Of a stretch of 58,265 nucleotides of DNA, positions 11,070 through 22,015 are shown one piece after another. The DNA comes from Lingula anatina. Its lineage: Eukaryota > Brachiopoda > Lingulata > Lingulida > Lingulidae. Within the stretch, counting starts at the first letter, position 1. Every line of letters begins with the position of its first letter. The stretch is taken from NCBI RefSeq assembly GCF_001039355.2, contig NW_019775336.1, positions 58,331 through 116,595 on the forward strand, given 5' to 3'. The notes beneath the pieces are model-generated. The model saw only the letters and a program-made list of their open reading frames with translations, did no database searches and was not told the DNA's origin. The position numbers were made by a program, and so were the translations under genes.

Positions 11070-11861
11070 TACTTGGTACTGTTTGAAAAGGATATTGATC
11101 GTTCATCTACTTTCCAAACCTCTCCATTGATTCTCAACGGCAATATCGCACTGTCCTTTTAAATACTCTGTCCAAAGATACTGGCCATGCATTTTTTAAT
11201 TAGAGACACATTTAAGACTGCTTGCTTACGCATGTTCAATTTCCGTTTGACCTTTTTCGCAAACTAGAGCAAATAATGTTAATAATGTTAATTATCTTGT
11301 AATTGACAACCATCTATACTAAAAAAAATAAAAAATAAATAAAGTTTAAAAAAATATTTAAAAAAAGGAAAGAAAAGAAAAACTGAAAAAAAAACTTTAC
11401 TGACAAGACTTTTGGCATTGAAAATAAATGCAGGGAGTTTAGTAATAGAACAATTTGTCTTTTGATTTAACTAGTTATAGGAACTGTTTACCGGTAGGTT
11501 GCATATGCTCTTTGAATGCAATGTACTTGATACTTTCAAATTTGAAGGGACTATTGGGATTTCACTTCTCATTCTAATGGAACTTGAATACATTCGATTA
11601 CGTTACATGCTGGCGAAAAGTTGAACTTTATTTCACGAACGACTAATGATAATTTTGTACAAAAATAAAGCGTGCCTCTTAAATTTTTCTCACAATAATT
11701 ATTTCACTCTCAAATCGCTCGTAACTTTGGAAAGAAATTAATTTTTGAATTATTTATATACTGTGGCTATTTTTATAAAACAAAAGCACTGGCGGATCAA
11801 GGGTATTTTAAAGGGGGCATTTTTGGGATTGATAATTGAATTCTAGACTTAGTCCCCCCTT

Positions 11862-11901
<40 letters not shown>

Positions 11902-12696
11902 AATCTGTCTCTCTCTCTCTCACTCTCCCTTTCTCTCTCTCTCTCTTCAGAACTCAAGAGAAAAAATAGAATATTTACATTGTACCTTCTGTACATCTGT
12001 GTCACAGCCATCTACCACCTGTCGGGTTTATATAATGCTTCACTCCTGTTGGTAATATCCGGCCTAAATGTGGGAATTGTAGCAATGTGACACGAGGCTT
12101 CTTTCTTCTCCATCTTCTACTCACCCTAGGTCTGTATGAACACATCTCACAAAACCGCTCAACTGATATACATAAGTACATATTGGTCACCCTCTTCCCC
12201 TACGGAAGCTTTTAATTTGAAATTTAGTCCTTGTTGTATAGAGCACAATCGATCCCCAAGTTTTGTAACCTTCATGATTTATATTTATATATTGCTATAA
12301 AGTTATCATCTTAGGAATCGGATACCGAGGGTCGAATTAATGTTGCCAATGAAATCATTCTCGGGATTGTGTTAGAGAAGAGACGCAGTGACTGTGTTAG
12401 AGAAGACACGTAGTGAATTTGCCGCAGTTCCCTTCTCCCGCTACACTGTATTTGCCATTAGACATACAAATAATCTTTTAAAACAAAAGAAACTTTGAAA
12501 ACTGTTTTTTTCTATTTAGTGTATATAAATAAAAGTAAATTATTAACTAATGTAATTTGATGTTTTAACTCTGGTTTTACAGCTTTAATTTGATGTCTTA
12601 ACTCTGGTTTTACAGCTTGTTTTTAATGGCCTACTAAATTATTTCAGCATTTTATTATTGAACTACTGAACTTTTAAGGATTTTAGACCTTAAATA

Positions 12697-12744
<48 letters not shown>

Positions 12745-13856
12745 CATCGTTAAGACACCCTATATTAAAACGTTTCTAATGTCAGTGGCAACGTTTTATA
12801 GTCTTTGAGCCAGACGCACCAGCCAGTCACTATTGTTATTATCGTTATTATCAAAACAATAGCTAAAACTTGTGCTGCGGTATAACTTATTGTTGAAGGA
12901 CTGTTTTGAGTGAACATAAGACTTGTGGTTTCTGCGGTTTGTACATGTACAGCTCGCGTTTATCATTATTTCTATACTATACTAACTTACTCCACATTCA
13001 TGTTTACTCATTCATTATATTCCGCGGTCACAACTGATTCATGAATAGAAAAGGGGCAAGTACGTGTAGTGAACGACAGTAGTATTTGTCTAAAAGGTAA
13101 TATTTAATAAAATCCCAATATCATATACACATACATGTATGAACGCAATTGTGCTTCTTAAGGACAAAAAGTAGAAAAATAGTTACCATCTTATTTTGCT
13201 TTCTACACGATGTACATATCTTAGGAATAGTAGAACTATATAATTACAGACTTCATAATATCTTTATACCCTGAATTTGATATGCTGATTCTTAAAGCAG
13301 AATAAAAGAAATCACTGCCGAATGACTTAGATCAGTTAACTTATAAAGTTAATAAACTTATAAAGTTAATGCTTTAGGAAACCTGTTTATGGTCAGTGGA
13401 CGCATAGGAAGCGATATTATATTTGGGGATGAGATGGAGAGGCTTTTGGGGAAAAAAGTAATAAAAAGGCAGGGGGAATAGGCATGCAAACAATACATGT
13501 ATGTACATGTATATACTTGAAGTTTTGGGTTTTGCCTCGGCCTCCGGATATCATCGAGGGCGCAGATTTGATCTCAAGAGTACACCAACCTGTCCATAGG
13601 CATCAATGACCGACCGGGACACACCTTAATCCTATGATCTTCAGGGTTCACTCTCTCTCTCTCTCTTTCTCTCTCTCTGTATGTGTGTGTGTGTGTGTGC
13701 CCTGTTCTTCCTGAAAGTTGGCTGCAACGGGTCTCCTAAGTCCTCTGTCGTTGACTTTTCTAACCAGTTCATTAACATCCATGACCAACAGGAAAACACC
13801 ACGTGCCGCTTTTATCCACAGGGTGCATTAACCTATCCACTGACTCCAACGAACGT
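11070..13856. other. Intergenic, simple repeats only
   Basis: AT-rich, no convincing exon. It contains (CT)n at about 11869-11946, a run of ATT triplets at about 12699-12744, and short CT/GT runs at about 13652-13700. A duplicated 40-bp word around gatgttttaactctggtttt acagctt occurs at about 12560-12617. Reading frames here are repeat-derived or lack any recognisable motif. Confidence 0.5.
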
Positions 13857-14037
13857 TAAAGGGATAACAACTGATCGTAAGATATCCATTTTTCACAAAA
13901 ATGCATTGTAAATGTATTCATCCCACTTTGAATGTGGGAATGGATTCATCAACCATTGGTAAGTATGGGAAAATTGTCCTTTACCCCAGGAAAATCTTTT
14001 TTTTTTTTGGCCAAAATGAACAGTTGTTATCCATTTA
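13857..14037. mobile_element. MITE-like element, family F copy 1, abutting the urea-transporter stop
   Basis: Terminal inverted repeats aaagggataacaactg (left) and cagttgttatccatttaa (right). The interior shares tgaatgtgggaatggattca with copies at 21.3 and 32.1 kb. The right terminus (TTTAA) overlaps the TAA stop codon (14035-14037, minus strand) of the urea-transporter gene. Confidence 0.8.
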
Positions 14038-17000
14038 AGTCTCCGGAATCGCATGTGTAGACACCCTATTGGGATTGTACGTCCTCCAGTGCTCCTCGGG
14101 GTAGGAGAGCTTATCTAAGGGTACTCGCCTCAAAGTTGCGTTGTGCGCATTCACAGACAGGAATACAGAAACCGTGAACACGAACGGGAATGCCAAGACT
14201 GGTGCCTCCACCTACAGTTCAACAATGGCATTAGAATTAGGAGTCCTTTTCTATCTCGCTGAGTAAATTTATAAGGGTAATAAATTTAAAGAAAAAAAGA
14301 TCACAAAAACCTTGCTTTATTTAAAGACATAAAAACATAGCTCAGAAGTATCTCTCTATATATAACAGTTGCATCTTTGCAGTATCTTTAGGCGACTTTT
14401 TGCAAGTAAGTTTTCGAGAATTTTAGCATCTGCTGTACATGTGCTGTACATGTACTTTAAAACTATTTAAGAAGTGTCGCAGTAAAGGTTTTGAGTGAGT
14501 GAGAGAGAGAGCGAGAGAGGGCGAGAGAGTACCGGTACCTTCTGAACTAGGTTCCTCATGGCACCATATGCTAACGTCCCAAACGCTGCTGTAAAAAAAT
14601 ATAATTGAAAGACATACAGCATAAGTTTTGCCGCAAAATAATCAACAAATGAATGAACTTGTAAATTCTAATAATGCTCATGTAAAAATTTAGGCTTGCC
14701 ACACTCAAAGCTGTTTATTTTTTAGTTCTGATTCCAAATGACAGCTTATCGTTAATTAGTCACCGATCTTCATTTCTGTTATGGGAGTGACTAAATGATT
14801 CATGTAACATTCAAGTCAAAAGCAGAAATGACTTTCCCGAGTTCAGTTAAGAAAATGAGACATGACCTCTATCAGAACTGCTACTTTTTTAACTAAGAAT
14901 TTATATTGATATTATGGCAATAATGATTGAATCATATACCTGCAATCACAGCAATTAAATGAGATCGGACGCTCGGAACGTAGAAAAAGCCTCCAAGAGC
15001 GCAGGAACACAGCATAGCGTTAAAACTCCATGCACCAGAATATATCTCGATAGGTGGCGCTGCAATTCCCAAGGCTACAATAGCAAATTAAAATCAATTC
15101 TTATACAATTGTTGCATTTACATACATACTTTGAATTTTTCTTTTATTTTTCCATCACAGGAAAAACAATTTATGTAGACTAGACACATCCAAAGATTTA
15201 CTTACCAGGAAAAAAAAGACCCATGAATGTCAAACTTTAAACACTTATTTCTAATGTAATGCACCAACATGTACGCTACATTACGTCCTTGTGGTTAAGA
15301 AAGGGATCTGTGTACTGCAAAATGCCAAACTAACCCATCACTAAATGATTGTTACCTAGTTATTTGTGAAAACATTGGCCGGTTATCTGGTGACATCTCT
15401 GTTAAAACATAAAAATACACATTTGCCACTGAGGTAACCTACCCGTTAAAATATTGCAATTGACCAGTGCTGGTGACCTACCAATTAAGACATTGTTCAC
15501 TTTTGGTGACTTTTACGTACCCGTTAAGACGCTGACCACTGCCCCTAGAATTGCATGTGCGAATAGTATCGGTGAAGATAGGAAAAGGGAAAAAAGTATC
15601 AAGCAGCCACTGATGAGGTTAACAGAGCCGTAGACCTGGGACACACTTCGCGGAATCGCCATTAGCAACTGTAATAAAGAAAGCTAATTGGTTAGTTTGC
15701 ACAGCATGACAATGATGCCCACATACCAAACACTGCATAGAGGCAAATTACGACGAATAAATCGGAATCTATTTTATTGTACATTTACAAAAACACGGGT
15801 CTTTTTCACAGGAGAACTTTCAGAAAAAAGTTTAACCCAGTAGTAGCTAGTCTACGGTAGTCTGGACAAGGTACGTATACCAGAACGGACTTCGGTCACT
15901 TATATTACCTTCAGGAAGTCTATTTGATCGGTTTCGCTCGGTGCCGACCGCCGCAGTGGGAATATTGTGTTTCCTGAGCCACAGGCAGCAAGGAAGGTGA
16001 AAGTCGACACGCAGAAAGGCAGGTTGAGAGCAGGGAGGTTCCAAACCCGAAATACGTGGCTTAAACCGCTGTTTATGTAAACGCTGAAAACAAAGAGTGA
16101 TGGTTGTACAATGGTTGTAAATATTTTGGACGTAATGATGTTCTATATTATTCCACATGAAAAGGTACTTACAATAATCCATTTTTTTTGGTTGGGGAGG
16201 GGCATGGTGAAGATTGCGCCCCACTGTTAATGCTGATTAAACACCAGTGACGTCAAAATTCTGTTGGTAACCCCTGCTGCTATCGTTACCCCCTGAAGTG
16301 ATTCAATTGCGCAGTTTTACATTACAATTTATGTAACTTTTAAATCCGACGATCAATCTTAACTTTTATTCTTCTCCTCTCCGTTGTATCCGCCGGTGAT
16401 AGAAATCCATGCCTCTCTTTCATATCGTCCTAGCGCCGCCATTGTTACGGATTGTGCTCTGCTATTTAACCGACTTTCTCAGCTAACGCATTACTCACTC
16501 GGTTCATCGTAACCGAAAACTAATACATTTGGACCTCAATGGCATATCTAGGATTTCGATGAAGCGGTAGTGAGGGGAGGGGGGGCATGAATAGTTCTTT
16601 TTGAAGATTGAAATGTCATAAAAAGCATACGTGGCAAGCATTTTACAGGACATTTGGAAACACTGCAAGAGTACAACAGGACCGAGATTGTGCCAAGAGA
16701 GGGCATAAGTTTTAAAAGGGCTAAAAAAAAAAACTCAAAGCAAATATAAAACAGTAAATGTGCTCAATCCCATTAAAACAAAGTTGAAAGGGTTAAAAAA
16801 AAAGATACACGGCGTCTCTTGAGGAGTGGATCCGCCAATTGAATATAGCACGAGCACATCGTATATTCTAGTCCACGGCCAAATCTATCATATTTAACCA
16901 TATAAAGCCAATAACAATATCCAGAATATATCTTCGTCCTAATTGCATCAAATAGATCAGGGATTGCTCCTCAAAAGAAGATTGCTTTTTGCCTTTCCTA

Positions 17001-20000
17001 AGTAACTTAACAATCATATTTATATGGCTTTCATTTCATCGGATATTACTATAGTTGGTCCAAATTGCTTGTCCTGCTGAATCCACTAAGGGCCGTAAAC
17101 AAATGATAATATCAATATCCGTTTTCTTGCCTGCGTACCGTATCTCTGTATTGCCGAAGCTACCGTAATGGTAAAACACTCGTGTTACATCTGCTTATTT
17201 ATGCTATATAGGTGCTATTTGCTGGAGAATGGCCCGTTTCATATGCATGTTACAAATTGCAAACAACAACGGTTTCAGTTTCCGAAAGGAAGAGATATAA
17301 TACCAATTAACAAGCAATACGATTTAGGTCAATCATTACGCCAGCTAAGAAAGCGAGTGAGATGAATGCAGGGGAAAATAATTGAAAGTGCTGTATATGT
17401 TGTCCTTGAGCGATTACCTGGCTTGTGTTCTGTTTAGATTTGCAGGTATCTCTATCCATCGCCAGGTCCCGAGAGGCAGAAAGAAGGGCGTGTATATAGG
17501 GTTTTGTGAAAGGTGGCCGAGATACAAAGATAAAACATTTTCTAAAACAATTAGACGAGACCATAAGGCATCGGGATGGCAATATTGGTTTTTCATCATG
17601 TTGCTGGATGTAGTGTTATTATTTCTTCTTTATCAGGTTATCATTTTTAAACTTTATTTCTATTGTTTTGTTTTATTTCATTGATTTTTTTTTTTATTTT
17701 TTTATTTTTATTATTTTTTTTTTGAGTGTGGGGGCTGGTTGAAGAAGGTGAAATAAAAGAGAAAAAGGATGCCCCTCTCACCCCCCACCTCCTCACCCGC
17801 TACGTGATCCGCCATTGCACATGTACAAATCTTAGTCGTCTTAATCAAAACAGTCTCTAACATGTATCAAGACTAGGTGGGTTCACAGTCGATTGCCCGA
17901 GACAAAATGGTAAATTGAACCCCACCCGCACTTTCCCGACACGAAAGTGAGAAGAGACATTTTCTTTTTCTAATGTTGTCGTTCCTATATATTTTGATGA
18001 ATAAGTATTTGTTATTTATGTTGGTACAATTAACGTACAATATAAAATGGATTTAGCATTTAGATTTGTTAAGTATGTTCTATAACTAGAACACCAATAC
18101 TGAGTTTAAAAACCAAAAAAAAATGCTTCTTGGCGTTACCCTGGTTTCATATCCTTAATCTATAGATATTGATAAATGTTTTAAAGTTTCATAAACGACG
18201 TACTTAAATCACGAATCTTTAGTAAGCAGAAAACTGGCTTCAAGATGATTAAAAGATGCTCCCAATTTACGTAAATATGTAAATGTGATTTCGAAGAAAT
18301 TGGATTGGCAGGCAATGATAAAAATCTAATTGTCAAATGCATTTGGACAAGCGTAAAAAGTAAAACCAGCTTTTAGTCTGATTGCATCTGAATGTATCTA
18401 GCTATCTATATCCATACTTATTATCTTGCTGATGCCAATTATACGACTATTATAGTATTAACAACCAGCACTGGTCTATCTCTTTCTATCTCTTGTCAGT
18501 TTCATAACGTCAAAGAAATAATCATGTTACAGTATTCATTTTACAGTATACATTTCATATTCGTTTCCTTGGCACTGCACAGCTTCCCGCTTACCACACG
18601 GCATAAAGTGCAACCGAACGTACGGGCTGCTACGTGTGGTCTACGACCAAAAAATAATGAAAACGTGGGAGTTTGTGCGTGAGGAGTACGTCCATCGTGC
18701 GACTTTTGGAGGACGCAAACAGCGCGTAGAAACTTTTCGACATGATCAACAGCCGTTACGTGCGATCTAACTACGTCCTAGCTGGACGCAAGGAACCTAA
18801 AAACCGTGCGCCCAAAACGTAGTTGGGACCTACATTAGGCTTTAGTGCGCTTCATGGAAAACCATGAATAGGCCGTAGCATTATCGCAGAAGGAATCGCA
18901 CGGTCCCCGTACGGCCATCGTTCGGTGGACTTGCGGTAATTTTTAAACTGGTCGAATCTGTTGTTGGTCTTTACTGCATTCGTGTGTCTTCCTTGAAGAT
19001 CGATACGTTGTCGGTTCAGACCCCTACGGTTTTAAGTATCAATGTGGTCAAAACATGGAAACACACAACTCCAATAAAATATTATACAATAACAAGTTTT
19101 GAACATCATTACTATAGTTATGCCTTTGCTTTTTATAAAGATTGCCCTTCTAAAGACTTTACTCCCCCCCCACCAATCACTCAAACACACACGCACACAA
19201 ACACACACACACACACACACACACACTCGCACAAACGTATGCGCGTGCTTTAACAAGTCTAGGAAACAACCCGACTTTATATCATGAATCAGGGCTAATA
19301 CAGGAAAAAAAATCTTGATAAATTCAAGGACTTTCAAAGACTTTCATGACTCAAATCCAAGAACTTTTCAAGGAAAAAATCAATTCCAAGGGCTTTTCAG
19401 GGCAAATGCTAAATCCAAGCACTTTTCAAGGCCCGCCCAAACCCTGTGAATTCAAGCATACAATATTAACTCTAATCACTTTGTCACCATTTACTTGGAA
19501 CTCGCGTCCTACTGAGCAAAACAATCGATTCTTAATATCCTTCAATCGCCACAGCAATTACATCCTTTGTTGGATTCTAGGAAGGTTAACATGTTATTAA
19601 GGCGGTCAGCACTTGGCACAAAGGAAGAACATTTTCTCACCAGGCTTGGGTGACAGACATAAGCAAGCGGTTTCTAAGAGAGTGTTTCTTTTTCTGACGC
19701 CTTTTCCCTCTTTGTAGCTTCAGCTTGAGTAATGCCATAGAATCTAAATCGAATTTCGATTCAAAGCGGATCTTTTCCGTTAAAAAGACCTATTCTTCCG
19801 AGCCCCCCCCCAACACGCACACATACACACACACACATACACACACACACACACTCACAAATACATACAATGTGGTACAAAAATTCGCGGGCTGCTGTAC
19901 TTTGAAATGCTGTACGCTTTACGTTGTCAATGCGTACGGAAAGGAAGTACAGTCTTCATAACACCTAAGCACGTTTGTCTTTGTCCTGATTTTTCATTGA

Positions 20001-22015
20001 AGCGTTACGCATGCCACAGCCTAACTAAACCAGCCGTGTAACATTTGACCTTAGGAAACGTTTCAACATTTTAGATAGCGTTACAGTATTTAAGGAGGTG
20101 GCGGTGACAAAAAGCTAGTCCGTCTACTAAAATAAGCATAGGGTCCTGCGTTACCCTCTATTAAAAAGTTTCTAGCGTTAGCTGTTACCAATGAAAAAAA
20201 GCGTCAGGTGTCTTTCATACAATTCTGTTTCAGCTAGAGAAGTGTCTTGTACGAGAGAGTCCCCTCTAACACGTGCATTTGTACAGGTAAGCCTCGTCCT
20301 AGATGTTGGCCCACTTACGTCACACTATCTCTATCCTGCACGAATAAAATAGGAAAGCTGTTTCACGGACACTCGGTTTCTTAAACCGGGTTTAACAGAA
20401 GCTGTGGCAGCCAGCTAGAAGGAGAAGATGATGTCAGCTTCTTCTAAATCTTCTAGCACACCTGCTTGGCTGTGACGTACGTACTAAAGCGGCCATAAAA
20501 ACACCTCCGCACATTTTATGCTGTATTTCATTCTAATTTATCAAATGTCCACTTTTTCCATTTCATTATATACTTATTCATTTATTCATACAGTACTATT
20601 TGTTTATTTTGATACGTTTGAATGACTTACGCGCACTGTACCAGCATGGTATGATGTCGTAATATTTGTAGACGTGAATAGAATAGTGTTCATGGTGCAG
20701 CTACTCCTACATAAAAGCTGCGATTTAAGCGATTTAAGCGAGGTCATTTACGGTAAGACATCAGGGTTCCATTGGTGATTTAAAGTATTGTCCTGTATTT
20801 AATCCGTCTTTCCTATATAAATAGAATCTTAACATGTGATAACCTAGACTTAAATGTCAATCAACAACGACTTTCTTATAAATCTTTGTTAACTGTACGG
20901 AAATGACAATGTTGTCTTGAATACTAAACTGCATGTGAGAGCTGTTAAGACGGTCCTTTCAATCAGAAAATATCGATGGGGAATAGACTGGCTAATCAAA
21001 AAGTAAAGTGTGAGTTCAAAGTCTATTAAACTCGACTCATCAGGGTAAAAACAATCACTTAAGGTTATTGTGACCCTTTAATATCATCCAATAATGAAAA
21101 TAAGTTTTTTCCTGCATGTGATTATTCAAAAATGCATCTATCTTTCTGCTGATTTAAAACAATAAAAAAGCCCTCGAAAATATAAAATATAGGCGTTTAT
21201 ATTATTTCGTTGCAATGTATAAGCAAAGGCAACTCAAAGAGATTATTACATAAAAAAACTATTTTACAAAACAACTAGGGACTAATTTTGAATGTGGGAA
21301 TGGATTCATTTACAATTGGTTAGTATGGGAAAATTATCCTTTACCCCAAGAAAGTTCATTTTGTGGTCAAAATAAACAGTTGTTATCCCTTTAAGGTCAC
21401 AACCTACCTGATAACAGCGAGGACCACCACAGGCACTACCACCCACGGATACCAGTCGTATTTCTCGACCGATGTCGACACCGCTATACCGACCAGCAGG
21501 CCGTGAAATGTGCAACCGCCAGCCTCGATGCTATTTACATCTTCTCTGCGTATGAGTGCAGTGCCTATTGCGGCACATAGTCCTAATACACCGCACACTG
21601 CAGTCCAAGAGTTGTTAATAAACATAGATATCAGAATAATAGACCCAGATATGGGGTTATTGAGAAATATCGGCGCTCCGAGTGCGCGGGCGAACCAGTT
21701 GAGAAAGCGTAAACTGAAGTGTTTGTTACTGAGCCACTGCGATAGGATTTGAATGTCTCCCAGTACGTACTTTTGGAGGAAGTTTTTATCATGATGGCGG
21801 TCTATTTCTTCGTGAGAGAAATCTTGGCCGCTGTCGGCTGCGTGTGATGTTTGGACGTGAACGGCGACATCGTTGCTGGGTTCTTCAGCTATTCTAATAA
21901 CGGAACCTGTGTGCCCGATGTTTGGCCGCGCCGACATTGTGCGACCTGGGCTGCTCTCCGTTGGCTCATCCCCTGAGTCTACGTGAGAGGACTGTCCGCC
22001 TTGACCAGACGCCAT
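14035..22015 (-). CDS. SLC14-family urea transporter (six exons, 430 aa)
   Basis: Exons, 5' to 3' on the minus strand: 22015-21408, 16083-15909, 15668-15521, 15074-14940, 14588-14539 and 14211-14035. All junctions are GT-AG and phases agree (1293 nt). The start is fixed by an in-frame TGA nine bases upstream of the ATG. Residues 1 to about 80 are polar, followed by two homologous membrane repeats as in urea transporters. Repeat 1 has NNPISG (119-124), HGLLVG (171-176) and LPALNLPF (219-226). Repeat 2 has SQVYG...NLISG (271-282), an AAPPIEIYSGAWSFN block, and APVLAFPF (375-382), then PLDKLSYPEE near the C terminus as in vertebrate UTs. Family role: passive urea channel in the plasma membrane. 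Length is near the usual 380-430. Oddities: the Thr of both LPxxTxPF signatures is replaced (Asn223, Ala379) and the first-repeat Gln before NNP is Ala114, so urea selectivity is uncertain. Confidence 0.93.
18585..18945. repeat. CpG-dense block in urea-transporter intron 1, possible fold-back element
   Basis: About 350 bp much richer in CG dinucleotides than its surroundings, with repeated acgtacgggc / gtccccgtacggcc and tgcgatctaactacgtcc-like words. Loosely inverted arms (ttacc...ccgaacg at the left, cgttcgg...ggtaa at the right) suggest a degenerate fold-back transposon. No coding frame. Confidence 0.45.
19190..19230. repeat. (CA)n microsatellite
   Basis: CA dinucleotide run in urea-transporter intron 1; a second, less regular one lies at about 19816-19858. 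Confidence 0.9.
19310..19440. repeat. Short-period repeat of CAAGnnCTTTTCAAGG words
   Basis: Successive variants of ccaagcacttttcaaggc and aattcaaggactttcaaaga over 130 bp, ending at gcccgcccaaaccctgtgaa. Resembles a fragment of a dispersed non-autonomous element; family not assigned. Confidence 0.5.
21236..21394. mobile_element. Family F element copy 2 (one-sided fragment) next to the urea-transporter exon 1 donor
   Basis: Contains agagattatt, the tgaatgtgggaatggattca core and the terminal cagttgttatccctttaa. It ends at TTAA (21391-21394), 13 bases inside the intron from the exon 1 boundary at 21408. The far terminus is not recognisable. Confidence 0.75.

Noticed and set aside
13681-13911. 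Open frame with MCVCVCALFF start
   Set aside because: Its start comes from a GT microsatellite, the rest has no motif, and its end runs into the family F element.
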